A stretch of 55,222 nucleotides of DNA from Oscillospiraceae bacterium (GCA_015066045.1 SVPD01000012.1:1-55222); one strand, 5' to 3'; positions 19,124 through 28,182 are shown, counted from the first letter of the stretch. Program-made: numbers and translations. Notes: generated by a model from the letters alone, not told the origin.

Positions 19124-19833
19124 TTCGCCACCTCGATAGCTTTCTGCAGGTCTACGGCACCTACATAGTATGCCTTGCCTAAAATAGCACCGTAGAGGTT
19201 CATTTCTCTGAGCGCCGCTATATCCTCCAGCGAGGAAACACCGCCCGAGGCCACGATATCCATACTGTACCTTTCGGAAAGCTCCCTGTAAAGAGCACGG
19301 TTTGTGCCCTCCATGGCACCGTCCTTTGAAATGTCGGTGCATATAACGGTCTTTACGCCGATAGAGGAAAGATAAGAGAAAAACTCATCGGCGGTTTTCT
19401 GCGATTTTTCCGTCCAGCCCCTGATGGCCACATAGCCGTCCTTCAGGTCCACACCGACGGCTACAGAGCTTTTATACTTAGCCGTAACTCTCTCTAAAAA
19501 CTCACTGTCCGTCACTGCAGCGGTACCTAAAATAACTCTCGTAACGCCTAAATCAAGATATTTCTTTATGGTTTCCTCGTCTCTTATACCTCCGCCGATT
19601 TCGATGTCGAGAGAGGTATAATCGGCAATTTTTCTTACTATGTCAATATTCGGGGTGGTTCCGTTTTTCGCACCCTCCAGATCCACCAGATGAACGAAGG
19701 TGGCACCTTTTTTTTCGAAATCACGTGCTATTTCCAGAGGATTATTACTGTAAACGGTCATCTGTTCATAGTCGCCCTTATAAAGCCTTACGGCCTTTTT
19801 GTCATAAAGGTCAATAGCGGGTAAAATAAGCAT
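19120..19833 (-). CDS. hisA: ProFAR isomerase
   Basis: HisA (237 aa) is the TIM-barrel Amadori isomerase. It begins MLILPAIDLYDKKAVRL (catalytic D8), with IEIGGGIRD in the first half, the second Asp in CTDISKDGAM (near 130), and ASGGVSS as C-terminal phosphate site. It sits between hisH (three bases away) and hisF (four-base overlap). Confidence 0.96.
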   Translation of the reverse strand: MLILPAIDLYDKKAVRLYKGDYEQMTVYSNNPLEIARDFEKKGATFVHLVDLEGAKNGTTPNIDIVRKIADYTSLDIEIGGGIRDEETIKKYLDLGVTRVILGTAAVTDSEFLERVTAKYKSSVAVGVDLKDGYVAIRGWTEKSQKTADEFFSYLSSIGVKTVICTDISKDGAMEGTNRALYRELSERYSMDIVASGGVSSLEDIAALREMNLYGAILGKAYYVGAVDLQKAIEVAK

Positions 19834-19836
19834 TTC

Positions 19837-20448
19837 TTAACCTCCGAGTTCGCAGAATCCTTTAAGTATATTGAGTCCCACCTGTCCGCTTTTTTCGGGA
19901 TGGAACTGGCAGCCGTAAATATTATCCTTTCCTACGGCAGCGGTAAAAACTGTACCGTATTCGCATTTCGCTACGGTTTCGTCGGTAACGGCAGCGAAAT
20001 AGGAATGAACGAAATAAACGTGGTCACCGTTCTTTATGTATCTGAAAACAGGTAAATCCTCTTTTATTTCCAAAGCGTTCCAGCCGATATGAGGAATTTT
20101 CAGAGAGGCGTCTATTTTGCCCTCAAAGGGTACAATATCACCCTTGATAAGCCCCAAGCCCTCGTGGCAGCCGTACTCGAAGCTTCTTTCGAAAAGCATC
20201 TGCATACCGAGACATATGCCCATAACCGGCTTGCCCTTTTCCGCTTCTTCCTTCAGCACGGTGTCAAGACCTGTTTTTTTAAGCTTTTTCACCGCATCCT
20301 CAAAGGCACCGACACCCGGCAGGATGATTTTATCGGCTTTTCTTATTCCTTCGGCGTCGTCGGTAACCTTTACCTGCTGACCTATAGCACAGAAAGAAGA
20401 TCTGAGCGAGAAAAGATTACCTACACCGTAGTCAATTATTGCTATCAT
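19837..20448 (-). CDS. hisH: Imidazole glycerol phosphate synthase glutaminase subunit
   Basis: HisH (203 aa) is the class I amidotransferase subunit. The triad is visible: nucleophile C79 in MGICLGMQ, and His/Glu in CQFHPEKSG near the C-terminus. It supplies ammonia to HisF. Its start overlaps the hisB stop by one base. Confidence 0.96.
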   Translation of the reverse strand: MIAIIDYGVGNLFSLRSSFCAIGQQVKVTDDAEGIRKADKIILPGVGAFEDAVKKLKKTGLDTVLKEEAEKGKPVMGICLGMQMLFERSFEYGCHEGLGLIKGDIVPFEGKIDASLKIPHIGWNALEIKEDLPVFRYIKNGDHVYFVHSYFAAVTDETVAKCEYGTVFTAAVGKDNIYGCQFHPEKSGQVGLNILKGFCELGG

Positions 20449-21038
20449 TAAAGCACTCCCTTTGTGGAAGGAATTTTATCCCTGTTCTTTTCGTCGGTTT
20501 TCACTGCCTGCTTCATCGTGCGTGCAAAAGCCTTGAAGGCACCCTCGATAATATGGTGAGAATTTTCACCGTCGAGCTTTTTAATGTGGAGAGTGATGTC
20601 TGCATTTCTGACGAAGGCGAGGAAAAACTCCTTTACCAGCTCAGTGTCGAAATCGCCCACCTTTTCCGTAGGGATGTCCAGAGAATAAGAAAGGTGTCCT
20701 CTGCCCGAAATGTCAGCAGCTGCCAGAATAAGGCTTTCATCCATAGGCAGTATTATACTTCCGTAGCGTGTGATGCCCTTCATATCACCGAGAGCCTCTC
20801 TGAAGGCTTTGCCTAAAACGATGCCGATGTCCTCGACAGTATGGTGATAATCTACCTCGGTGTCGCCCTCGCAGTCGATTTCCAGAGTGAAATCACCGTG
20901 TCCTGCAAAAAGAGTAAGCATATGGTCCAAAAATCCGCAGCCTGTTCTGATTTCACTTTTACCCTCGCCGTCAAGACAGAGAGTAAGGCTGATTTTTGTT
21001 TCTGCGGTTTCTCTGTTTATTGTAGCCTGTCTCATCAT
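20448..21038 (-). CDS. hisB: Imidazoleglycerol-phosphate dehydratase
   Basis: A monofunctional 196 aa HisB with the two metal-binding histidine repeats DYHHTVED (about 66-73) and ENSHHIIEG (about 163-171). It lacks the N-terminal phosphatase domain of enterobacterial HisB, so histidinol-phosphate phosphatase must be encoded elsewhere. Two adjacent ATGs follow GGAG; the first overlaps the hisC stop as TAATG. Confidence 0.95.
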   Translation of the reverse strand: MMRQATINRETAETKISLTLCLDGEGKSEIRTGCGFLDHMLTLFAGHGDFTLEIDCEGDTEVDYHHTVEDIGIVLGKAFREALGDMKGITRYGSIILPMDESLILAAADISGRGHLSYSLDIPTEKVGDFDTELVKEFFLAFVRNADITLHIKKLDGENSHHIIEGAFKAFARTMKQAVKTDEKNRDKIPSTKGVL

Positions 21039-22094
21039 TATTCTCCTTTCAGTATATCCGTGACGCAGCTGATGAATTTTTCCATCTGCTCTCTCGAGCC
21101 TATGGTCACACGGTTATAGTCCTTTATTCTTTCCTTGGTAAAATGGCGGACGAGAACGCCTCTGTCCTTCAGAGCCTTATAAAGCTCTTCGCCGCCTATT
21201 CTGTCGCTTTTTACGAAGATAAAATTAGCCTTTGAGTCCGTCACAGTAAAGCCGAGCCTTTTAAGCTCCCCTACCGTGTACTCTCTGTTTTCCATTATCT
21301 TCCTGCAGTTATTTACGTAATATTCGTTTTCCTCCACGGCATATTCTCCCGCCTTCTGTGTCAGACGGTTGACATTATAGGGGTTAGTGGAGTATTTGAT
21401 AAGGTCGAGATCCTCTATGAGTGCCTTGCTTCCGATGGCAAAGCCGAGTCTGGCACCTGCCAGAGAGCGGGCCTTGGAGAAGGTCTGACACACCAAAACA
21501 TTATCGTATTTTTCTGTCAGAGGCAGTGCGCTCTCGCCTCCGAAATCCACGTAGGCCTCGTCTATAAGCACCACTCTTTCAGGATTTGAGGCAATAATTT
21601 TTTCAATGTCACTCATTTCCATGGTCATACCCGTGGGAGCATTGGGGTTAGCTATAACTGCGAACTCCTTTTTACCGATGTAGTCCTCTGCATCGATGGA
21701 AAAGTCATCCTTTAATGGATACTGTGTGTATTTCACCCCGTGAAGGTCACAGAATACAGTGTAAAAGCCGTAGGTTATGTCAGGAAAAATCGCACCGTTT
21801 TTTCCCCACACCATAAAGGCGAAATTAAGTATATCATCCGAGCCGTTTGAAAGGAAAACATTTTCACTCTTTACACCGTAAAGGTCAGCCAGAGCCTTTT
21901 TCAGTGCCTTACATTCGGGATCGCAGTAGGCAGAGCTTTTCCTTTTCCTGCTTATCAAGTCCCTCTATCACCTTCGGAGAGGGCGGGAAGGGTGACTCGT
22001 TAGTATTAAGCTTTATGTATTTTTTGTCCTGTGGCTGCTCACCCGGAACATACCTTTCCAGAGACGAAAATTTTTCATTAAGAAACTTACTCAT
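21038..22094 (-). pseudogene. hisC: Histidinol-phosphate aminotransferase, interrupted by a +1 frameshift
   Basis: Two overlapping frames together make one HisC. The first (22094 to about 21940) gives the N-terminus with [15 protein letters not shown]. The second (to 21038) gives [19 protein letters not shown] onward, including NPNAPTG, the Schiff-base Lys in CQTFSKARSLAGARLGF, and the C-terminus. The 1057 nt span is one base more than a multiple of three. The junction lies in an A-rich GAAAAGGAAAAG tract between 21909 and 21958, and dropping one A restores a continuous product of about 351 aa. The rest is intact, so this may be a recent mutation, an assembly or sequencing error, or recoding. 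Position and overlaps with hisD and hisB are as expected of a working operon. Confidence 0.85.
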
Positions 22095-23370
22095 TTATCT
22101 CATCCAATCTTATTACTGCACTTTTTGCGTGGGCGGTAAGCCCCTCTTTTTCTGCGAAAAAGCCTACATCCTTTGCCACGGCGAAGAGAGCCTCCTTAGT
22201 ATAATAGGTGAACTGCGTCTTTTTCACGAAATCGTCCACGGAAAGAGGACTGGAAAATCTGGCAGTGCCGCCTGTGGGCAGAGTGTGGTTAGGTCCTGCA
22301 TAGTAATCACCGAGTGCCTCAGGGCAATATCTGCCCATAAAGATGCTTCCCGCATTCTTTACGCTGTCCAGCAGGTCAAAGGGATTATCCACACAGAGCT
22401 CCAGATGCTCGGGAGCGAGCTCATTAGCGATTTCGATGCCCTGCGCCAGAGTTTCAGCCACTATGATTTTTCCGTTATTATCGATGGAGGTACGGGCAAT
22501 TTCCGCTCTTTCCAGCATAGGAATCTGCTTTTCCAGCTCTTCACTTACCTTCTCAGCAAGCTCGAGTGATTCCGTGACGAGAACTGCACTGGCATTTTTG
22601 TCGTGCTCAGCCTGTGAGAGAAGGTCAGCAGCCACATAGGCAGGATTACTTTTGCCGTCTGCCAAAACGAGAATTTCACTGGGGCCGGCTATCATATCGA
22701 TGGAAACGAGACCGTAAACCTGCTTTTTGGCCTCTGCCACGAAGGCATTACCCGGTCCTACTATTTTATCCACCTTGGGGATGCTTTCCGTACCGTAGGC
22801 CAATGCGGCGATAGCCTGAGCGCCGCCCACCTTGAAGATACGGTCTACGCCCGCTATGGAGGCAGCAGCCAGAATAACGGGATTGATTTTACCCTCACTG
22901 TCAGGAGGAGTAACGATACACATTTCCTTTACTCCCGCTATCTTAGCAGGGATAGAGTCCATAAGCACCGTGGACGGATAGGCCGCCGTACCGCCGGGCA
23001 CATAAAGACCTGCTCTTTCCACGGGTGTGATTTTCTGACCGGTGACTATGCCCTTGTCCTCGCTGATAACGAAGGAGTTTCTGACCTGCCTTGAGTGAAA
23101 TCTTCTGATGTTTTCGGCGGCGGCTCTGAGTATTCTGAGAAATTCGGGCTCTACCGATGCCACTGCCTCCTTGATTTCCTCTGCCGTTACCTCGAGAGAG
23201 GTAAGCTCCGCCTTATCGAACTTAGCCGTATATTCATATACTGCTCTGTCGCCTTCGTTCCTTACCTTTTCTATTATTCCCGAAACGATGCCGGAAACAT
23301 CGGGCGTTTCAGCCATACGGGAAAAAATCTCGTCCTTATTTATGCCTTTGTATTCTAAAATCTTAATCAT
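22087..23370 (-). CDS. hisD: Histidinol dehydrogenase
   Basis: HisD (427 aa) oxidises histidinol to histidine in two NAD-dependent steps. Recognisable are [22 protein letters not shown], the [15 protein letters not shown] strand, LLSQAEHD (zinc ligands) and the C-terminal [10 protein letters not shown]. It overlaps hisC by 8 bases at its 3' end and hisG by 8 at its 5' end. Confidence 0.96.
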   Translation of the reverse strand: MIKILEYKGINKDEIFSRMAETPDVSGIVSGIIEKVRNEGDRAVYEYTAKFDKAELTSLEVTAEEIKEAVASVEPEFLRILRAAAENIRRFHSRQVRNSFVISEDKGIVTGQKITPVERAGLYVPGGTAAYPSTVLMDSIPAKIAGVKEMCIVTPPDSEGKINPVILAAASIAGVDRIFKVGGAQAIAALAYGTESIPKVDKIVGPGNAFVAEAKKQVYGLVSIDMIAGPSEILVLADGKSNPAYVAADLLSQAEHDKNASAVLVTESLELAEKVSEELEKQIPMLERAEIARTSIDNNGKIIVAETLAQGIEIANELAPEHLELCVDNPFDLLDSVKNAGSIFMGRYCPEALGDYYAGPNHTLPTGGTARFSSPLSVDDFVKKTQFTYYTKEALFAVAKDVGFFAEKEGLTAHAKSAVIRLDEINE

Positions 23371-24004
23371 CTGAATTCCTCACAATTTCCGCAAGAGAAA
23401 GACGGATTTTTTCGATTTCCTCCTGCTTGAATTTGTATGATGCCTTGTTCGAAATAAGCCTTGCGCTGATGGGTACCACGGTTTCGAACGGGGCAAGATT
23501 ATTTTCATAAAGCGTTTTTCCCGTTTCTACGATATCCACTATAACATCGGAAAGACCTAAAATAGGTGCTATTTCGATGGAGCCGTTAAGATGGATAATG
23601 TCGATATCACGGCATTTTTCACCGTAATATTTACGGGCGATATTCGAAAATTTGGTAGCTACTCTGAGCGTCTGCTCCGTATTGTCACGGAAATCCTTTT
23701 TCGCCGCTACTGCCATTACACACTTTCCGATGTCCAGATCTAAAAGCTCATAGACCTCGGGCTCATATTCCAAAAGAATATCCTTGCCCGCCACACCGAT
23801 GTCGGCGGCACCTCTTTCCACATAAATAGCTACGTCGGAGGGCTTTACCCAGAAATAGCGTACGCCCTTTTCCTCGTTTTCGAAAATAAGCTTTCTGCCC
23901 TTTTCCTTTATGGAGGGACACTCATAGCCTGACTGCTCGAACATGGCATATACCTTTTCGCCGAGTCTGCCTTTCGGAAGAGCCACATTAATCATTTTCT
24001 TCAC
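23363..24004 (-). CDS. hisG: ATP phosphoribosyltransferase, short catalytic form
   Basis: HisG commits PRPP and ATP to histidine synthesis. At 213 aa it is the short form, lacking the C-terminal regulatory domain, and so requires HisZ, encoded immediately upstream. Motifs include ALPKGRLGE, GAADIGVAGKD, and the PRPP site DVIVDIVETGKTL. It overlaps hisZ by 17 bases. The second ATG (23995) is an alternative start. Confidence 0.95.
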   Translation of the reverse strand: MKKMINVALPKGRLGEKVYAMFEQSGYECPSIKEKGRKLIFENEEKGVRYFWVKPSDVAIYVERGAADIGVAGKDILLEYEPEVYELLDLDIGKCVMAVAAKKDFRDNTEQTLRVATKFSNIARKYYGEKCRDIDIIHLNGSIEIAPILGLSDVIVDIVETGKTLYENNLAPFETVVPISARLISNKASYKFKQEEIEKIRLSLAEIVRNSDD

Positions 24005-25079
24005 CCTCCCCTATTTTAACCAGCCTTTTATATCTCACCGTGTCCGAAACACTTTTCAGTGCGATAACCTTTTCGCCCTCAGCGGAAAGCTCATTCACGG
24101 TCTTTATCACTCCTACGGGAGAAGCCTTTTCACCGACCAGAACCACCGTATCGTAGTCATAGTCGCTTTCTTCACTGCCGAAGCGCTCGAGCATATCGAG
24201 ATAAACTGCGAAGCCTACGGCACCTGAGCCTTTACCCATTTTTTTCATCAGACCGTCATACTGACCGCCCGAAAGCACACTGGCGGGAATACCCTCTACA
24301 TAGCCTTTGAAAAGCGTGCCGCTGTAGTAGCTGACATCACTTACTATGGAAAAGTCGATATTGATTTTATCCTTCATTCCGAGAGCACAGAGGCAGGAGT
24401 AAATCTCCTCCAGCTCAGCCAGATTTTTCCTTACCTGCTCATTATCGCAGTAGGGCTCTGCGGCCTTTCTTATTATATCTGTGTCTCTGCGTGAGGTCAT
24501 AAGCGCCTTGGCTAAAGCAGCTGCTTTCTCGCCGAAGGGCTTTACGCCGTCGTAGTTCTTTTCATTAATAAGAGAAATAACTTTTCTTTTCTCCTCCTTT
24601 TCCAGACCGATACAGTCAAAAAGAGCCGTCATAAGTCCTGCATGGGAAAGATCGAGAATAAAGCTTTCGCTGATGCTCTGCAGGCTGAGAAGAGAAAGAT
24701 AGACCACCTCACATATATCCGTAAGGCCGATGTCACCTATGCACTCGAGACCTGTCTGGGCTATCTCTCTGAAGGTGTGTGAATCCTTTGATATGCGGTA
24801 AACGTGCTCGTCATAGTAGAGCTTCTGCACGAAGCCCTTTATGTCCTTTGTGTTCTTTATTATGGAAAGAGTTACGTCGGGCTTGAGAGCCAGAAGCTTA
24901 CCGTTTGTATCCGTAAAGGTGATAACACCGTCAGAGATGAGGAAATCCTTATTTCTTACATAAAGGTCATATTCCTCAAATTTATTCATTTTGTATCTTC
25001 CGTAGCCGAAACGGCTGTAAAGTGAACGAAGAGCAAAGGAGACCTTCTCTTCGCTTTTAAGAATAGAACTGTTAACCAT
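23988..25079 (-). CDS. hisZ: ATP phosphoribosyltransferase regulatory subunit
   Basis: HisZ (363 aa) is a histidyl-tRNA synthetase paralogue without aminoacylation activity that forms a hetero-octamer with short HisG and senses histidine. The class II core is visible (RFGYGRYKMNKFEEYDLY, LKPDVTLSI, motif 2-like YDEHVYRIS, and VLSGGQYDGLMKKMG near 260). It overlaps yerC by one base. Confidence 0.93.
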   Translation of the reverse strand: MVNSSILKSEEKVSFALRSLYSRFGYGRYKMNKFEEYDLYVRNKDFLISDGVITFTDTNGKLLALKPDVTLSIIKNTKDIKGFVQKLYYDEHVYRISKDSHTFREIAQTGLECIGDIGLTDICEVVYLSLLSLQSISESFILDLSHAGLMTALFDCIGLEKEEKRKVISLINEKNYDGVKPFGEKAAALAKALMTSRRDTDIIRKAAEPYCDNEQVRKNLAELEEIYSCLCALGMKDKINIDFSIVSDVSYYSGTLFKGYVEGIPASVLSGGQYDGLMKKMGKGSGAVGFAVYLDMLERFGSEESDYDYDTVVLVGEKASPVGVIKTVNELSAEGEKVIALKSVSDTVRYKRLVKIGEGEEND

Positions 25080-25369
25080 TATTCAACCTCACCCAGTCTG
25101 TCTATTACCATTTTATATCCGCCTGCACCGTAATTTATGCATTTACCTACACGGCTGATGGTAGCCGTGGAAGCCCCCGTGATTTTGTTTACCTCCTGAT
25201 AGCTTTTCCCCTTGGAAAGATTTTCTGCTACCTCGAGTCTCTGTGCGAAGGTTTCCAGCTCCTGAATGGTGCATATATCCTCAAAAAAGAGCGCGCATTC
25301 CTCGCTGCTTTTCAGAGTAAGTATGGCATTATACAGTCTTTCGACTGCCTGTATATTCCTTTTATACAT
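25079..25369 (-). CDS. YerC/YecD-type TrpR-family regulator heading the his operon
   Basis: A 96 aa protein with the TrpR-like fold: helices, then the helix-turn-helix GKSYQEVNKITGASTATISRV (about 54-74). YerC-type proteins are related to TrpR and have been proposed as local regulators of his genes in Firmicutes. Here it is the first gene of the operon and shares one base with hisZ, strong contextual support for control of histidine synthesis. A palindrome in its own promoter is the obvious candidate operator. Confidence 0.85.
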   Translation of the reverse strand: MYKRNIQAVERLYNAILTLKSSEECALFFEDICTIQELETFAQRLEVAENLSKGKSYQEVNKITGASTATISRVGKCINYGAGGYKMVIDRLGEVE

Positions 25370-25403
25370 AGTATTTTACACCTCTTTGTTTTAGCGTGTT
25401 AGC

Positions 25404-25432
25404 ATTTTACCACAATAAAGTGGTGAAGTCAA
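25404..25432 (-). promoter_or_regulatory. Promoter of the his operon with embedded palindrome
   Basis: In the minus direction TTGACT, a 17-base spacer and TAAAAT. The spacer holds the perfect inverted repeat ACCAC-N6-GTGGT (25409-25424), and just past the -10 is a GCTAA-CAC-GCTAA direct repeat. A repressor bound at the palindrome would block RNA polymerase; YerC or histidine-dependent YerC is the natural candidate. Confidence 0.65.
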
Positions 25433-25454
25433 GGTAAAAATACGGTTTTTTTAT

Positions 25455-25583
25455 TAAAAATTAAAAACACCCGGGGAGAAACCGAGTGCTTTTAAAAGGA
25501 GAAAATATGAAGAAAACATTATAGTGGAGTAAGCATTTAATCGGGAACTCTCGTTCCGTTCGTCGTACCTGTCTCTCAAGTAC
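25455..25583 (-). ncRNA. Candidate small RNA upstream of the his operon
   Basis: About 130 nt on the minus strand lie between a consensus promoter and a hairpin-plus-T-run terminator (25468-25488, CACTCGG/CCGGGTG). The 5' half folds as two hairpins: an 8 bp stem CGTACTTG/CAGGTACG with a five-base AGAGA loop, then GGAAC/GTTCC with a GAGA loop. These are followed by AAGCA/TGCTT closing bases. A pyrimidine-rich linker containing TTTTCTCCTTTT is complementary to Shine-Dalgarno sequences. No protein is encoded on this strand. It matches no RNA family I recognise. Confidence 0.5.
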
Positions 25584-25589
25584 GTGCTT

Positions 25590-25618
25590 ATAATACACCA
25601 CAAAAAACAAAAAATCAA
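25590..25618 (-). promoter_or_regulatory. Promoter of the candidate small RNA
   Basis: TTGATT, a 17-base spacer and TATTAT on the minus strand, placed so that transcription would begin near 25583. The transcript would end before the separate yerC promoter at 25432. Confidence 0.6.
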
Positions 25619-25734
25619 TAGTTTTTTTCAAAAAAATATTGTTTCTACTCTTTGGTCAAATTGTGAGAACATCGCTTTATTTTTTTGTGTAATTTGACGA
25701 AGACTTTCATTCAGCTTTTAATTGCACCTGTATA

Positions 25735-25764
25735 TTGACATTCCGCATTGAAATTTGTTATAAT
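25735..25764 (+). promoter_or_regulatory. Sigma-A promoter of asnA
   Basis: TTGACA and TATAAT with an 18-base spacer, 50 bases before the asnA ATG. The leader carries a small ACCGC/GCGGT hairpin and an AAGGGTGG ribosome binding site. Confidence 0.8.
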
Positions 25765-25814
25765 GTCACTTATATCAGCACCGCAGAGTGCGGTACAGAC
25801 GAAAGGGTGGTTTT

Positions 25815-26816
25815 ATGCCTCACTGTATTCCCGAAAACTATGTTTCTCACCTTAATCTGAGAGAAACCGAAATCGCTATCAAAAAGGTAAAGGACTTCTT
25901 CGAAAGAGACCTTGCCATCGAATTAAATCTTACCCGTGTTTCCGCTCCTCTTTTCGTGGATGCGGACAGCGGTATGAACGATAATCTGAACGGCACCGAA
26001 AGGCCTGTCAGCTTCGATGTTTTCAGCGGTAAAAATTTCGAAATCGTTCATTCTCTGGCCAAATGGAAGCGCTTCGCACTGAAAATGTACGGCTTCGGAA
26101 AGGGCGAAGGACTCTACACGGATATGAACGCTATCCGCCGTGACGAGGACACAGATAACATCCACTCCATTTTCGTGGACCAGTGGGACTGGGAAAAGAT
26201 TATCTCCAAGGAAGAGCGAACCCTCGAAACACTGAAAAAGACCGTAAAGCTCATCTATGCGGCTCTCAGACACACCGAGTATTATATAACGAAGGAATAT
26301 AACTTCATCGGAAATCTTCTCCCCGAAAGGATAACCTTCATCACCTCGGGTGAGCTGGAGGAAAAATATCCCGACCTTTCCCGAAAGGAAAGAGAATACG
26401 CCATAGCCAAAGAGCACGGTGCGGTTTTCATCATCGGCATCGGTGACAAGCTCAGCGACGGAAAGCCCCACGACGGCAGAGCACCCGACTATGATGACTG
26501 GACACTGAACGGTGACATCATCGTTTACTATCCCCTGCTCGACATCGCTCTCGAGCTTTCCTCCATGGGCATCCGTGTGGACGAGGACGCTCTTAACCGC
26601 CAGCTTAAGGAAAGCGGCTGCGAGGACAGAAAGGAGCTTCCCTTCCATAAGGCTCTCTTAAACGGTGAGCTTCCCTACACCATCGGCGGCGGTATCGGTC
26701 AGTCGAGAATGTGCCTGTTCTTCCTTCGCAAGGCTCACATCGGCGAGGTGCAGTCCTCCTATTGGGATGAGGAAACAGTAAAGTACTGCAAAGAGCACGG
26801 TGCAGAGCTTCTTTAA
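25815..26816 (+). CDS. asnA: Aspartate-ammonia ligase
   Basis: AsnA (333 aa) makes asparagine from aspartate, ammonia and ATP. It belongs to the class II aminoacyl-tRNA synthetase-like fold. Family signatures seen are [24 protein letters not shown] split over residues 43-66, VHSLAKWKR, the MNAIRRDE metal/ATP region, VDQWDWE, and C-terminal GGGIGQSR. The ATG at 25815 is preferred over an upstream in-frame codon because AAAGGGTGG lies at proper distance. Monocistronic, with its own promoter and terminator. Confidence 0.96.
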   Translation: MPHCIPENYVSHLNLRETEIAIKKVKDFFERDLAIELNLTRVSAPLFVDADSGMNDNLNGTERPVSFDVFSGKNFEIVHSLAKWKRFALKMYGFGKGEGLYTDMNAIRRDEDTDNIHSIFVDQWDWEKIISKEERTLETLKKTVKLIYAALRHTEYYITKEYNFIGNLLPERITFITSGELEEKYPDLSRKEREYAIAKEHGAVFIIGIGDKLSDGKPHDGRAPDYDDWTLNGDIIVYYPLLDIALELSSMGIRVDEDALNRQLKESGCEDRKELPFHKALLNGELPYTIGGGIGQSRMCLFFLRKAHIGEVQSSYWDEETVKYCKEHGAELL

Positions 26817-26826
26817 TAAACGCTAA

Positions 26827-26858
26827 GGTGACACTTCCGAAGAGGTGTCACCCTTTAT
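26827..26858. terminator. Bidirectional terminator after asnA
   Basis: A GGTGACAC/GTGTCACC stem followed by T-rich sequence on the plus strand. It also lies just downstream of the convergent anti-sigma gene. Confidence 0.8.
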
Positions 26859-26861
26859 TTT

Positions 26862-27674
26862 TTATTTATATAAGTCTAAAATTTCCTTTTCTGCTTCGGG
26901 TGAGCCGTCGATAAGCTTGCCTTCCCGGTTCCATGTCAGTCTGCCGTATTTCGCATGCTCAATGGTAAATGTATTTTTACTCCACGCCCAGGAGCAGCTA
27001 TCCGAATCACCGAACTCGTCGTTATTACTGTGGTTTTCACAAAAATCATAGACGTAAACATAGGCAGGCACTTCATCGTCGCCATTCGCCTGCTCCGTCC
27101 ATACGGTCTGTCCGGCAAAAACAAGCTCGTCGGTATCCTTTTCAGCACGAAGAAGCAGAGTGTTTTCCATAGAGCCGTATCCTTCCTTGTGCAGTACCGT
27201 ACCCTTAAGAATAGCTTCGCAGACCTTTTTTCCGCCCTCCTGCTTTCGCTCGACCGAAAGGCTTTGCGAGATCTCACTGCTGTAATTCACATAAAATCTT
27301 TCTTCGCCATCTGCATCATTATATCTGTAAACGCTTTTTACCTGTACATCTTTTATCTCAACGACATTCACTTCCGTCAGAAAATGGTACACTCCCGATA
27401 AAATCGCACAGGAAAGCACACAGGCGAAAACCGTTATTATAATCTGTTTAAGTCTTTTTTTCTTTATCATCAGTGTGAAGGCATCACCGGTGGATTTTTC
27501 TGTTTTTCCGACAAGAGAGGCAGAAATGCTTTCATATTCCTTTTTGCATAGCTCACACTCTTTGAGATGCTCCTCCACGGCCTCAGCCGTAATCACATTT
27601 ACCACTCCGTCGTGATAAAGAGGCAGTAAATCCTCTACCACGGCACAGTCTAATCTGTTTATCTCTTTATTCAT
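26862..27674 (-). CDS. Membrane anti-sigma factor with zinc-finger (ZAS) domain
   Basis: The 270 aa protein has an N-terminal cytoplasmic zinc-binding anti-sigma domain with His-x3-Cys-x2-Cys (H36, C40, C43), one transmembrane helix around 76-98, and an extracytoplasmic domain of about 170 residues I do not recognise. It would hold the adjacent ECF sigma factor until an envelope signal arrives. It overlaps the sigma gene by 8 bases. Confidence 0.85.
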   Translation of the reverse strand: MNKEINRLDCAVVEDLLPLYHDGVVNVITAEAVEEHLKECELCKKEYESISASLVGKTEKSTGDAFTLMIKKKRLKQIIITVFACVLSCAILSGVYHFLTEVNVVEIKDVQVKSVYRYNDADGEERFYVNYSSEISQSLSVERKQEGGKKVCEAILKGTVLHKEGYGSMENTLLLRAEKDTDELVFAGQTVWTEQANGDDEVPAYVYVYDFCENHSNNDEFGDSDSCSWAWSKNTFTIEHAKYGRLTWNREGKLIDGSPEAEKEILDLYK

Positions 27675-28182
27675 AATATCCGTCCTTTCTCATTTTTTCT
27701 GTTATTGTCTTTTTTGCACGGTGATAGGTAACTCTTGCCCAGGAATCGGTTTTAGAGAAAAGGTCCGCTATTTCGGAAAAGGACAGTTCGCCGAAAACAC
27801 GCAGCGAAAAAACCTCCTTATAAGGCTCCTCCAGCTGATGAACCAGACGGTGTATGTACATAGCCGTATCCTTTTCCGCCGCCAGATCCTCGGGAGACGC
27901 CTCCTCTGACGGCAAAACATCTCCGATAATTTCTGCGGGACTTTCTCTGCCCTGCCTTTTAAGAGAGGTAAGCCACACTCTTTTGGCTATGGCGCATAGC
28001 CAGGTGTACAGGCTGCTCTCTCCTGCAAAGCTTTCTCTGCCCTTCATCGCCTTAAGAAATGCCTCCTGTGTAATGTCCTTTGCCGCCGTTTCGTCACGGC
28101 ACAGGCAGAGCACATAACGGTACACGGCCTCATATTCCGCAGAAAGCACCCTTTCTGAGATTATTTCTTTTTTCTTCTGCAT
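27667..28182 (-). CDS. ECF-type RNA polymerase sigma factor
   Basis: The 171 aa sigma-70 family protein contains region 2 (YEAVYRYVLCLCRDETAAKDITQEAFLKA split across residues 18-46) and region 4 with a C-terminal helix-turn-helix (FSEIADLFSKTDSWARVTYHRA split near 135-156), with no region 1 or 3. It is encoded directly before its probable anti-sigma factor. An ECF-like promoter lies 76 bases upstream, suggesting positive autoregulation. Confidence 0.92.
   Translation of the reverse strand: MQKKKEIISERVLSAEYEAVYRYVLCLCRDETAAKDITQEAFLKAMKGRESFAGESSLYTWLCAIAKRVWLTSLKRQGRESPAEIIGDVLPSEEASPEDLAAEKDTAMYIHRLVHQLEEPYKEVFSLRVFGELSFSEIADLFSKTDSWARVTYHRAKKTITEKMRKDGYYE

Noticed and set aside
25508-25525. 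Mini-frame MKKTL preceded by AAAAGGAGAAAAT on the plus strand, looking like a leader peptide
   Set aside because: There is no plus-strand promoter or terminator arrangement round it and asnA has its own promoter well downstream. It is better explained as the complement of the anti-Shine-Dalgarno linker of the minus-strand RNA.
25765-25814. T-box-like AAGGGTGG and ACCGC near the asnA start
   Set aside because: Only the ribosome binding site and a five-base stem are present; no specifier loop, antiterminator or terminator.
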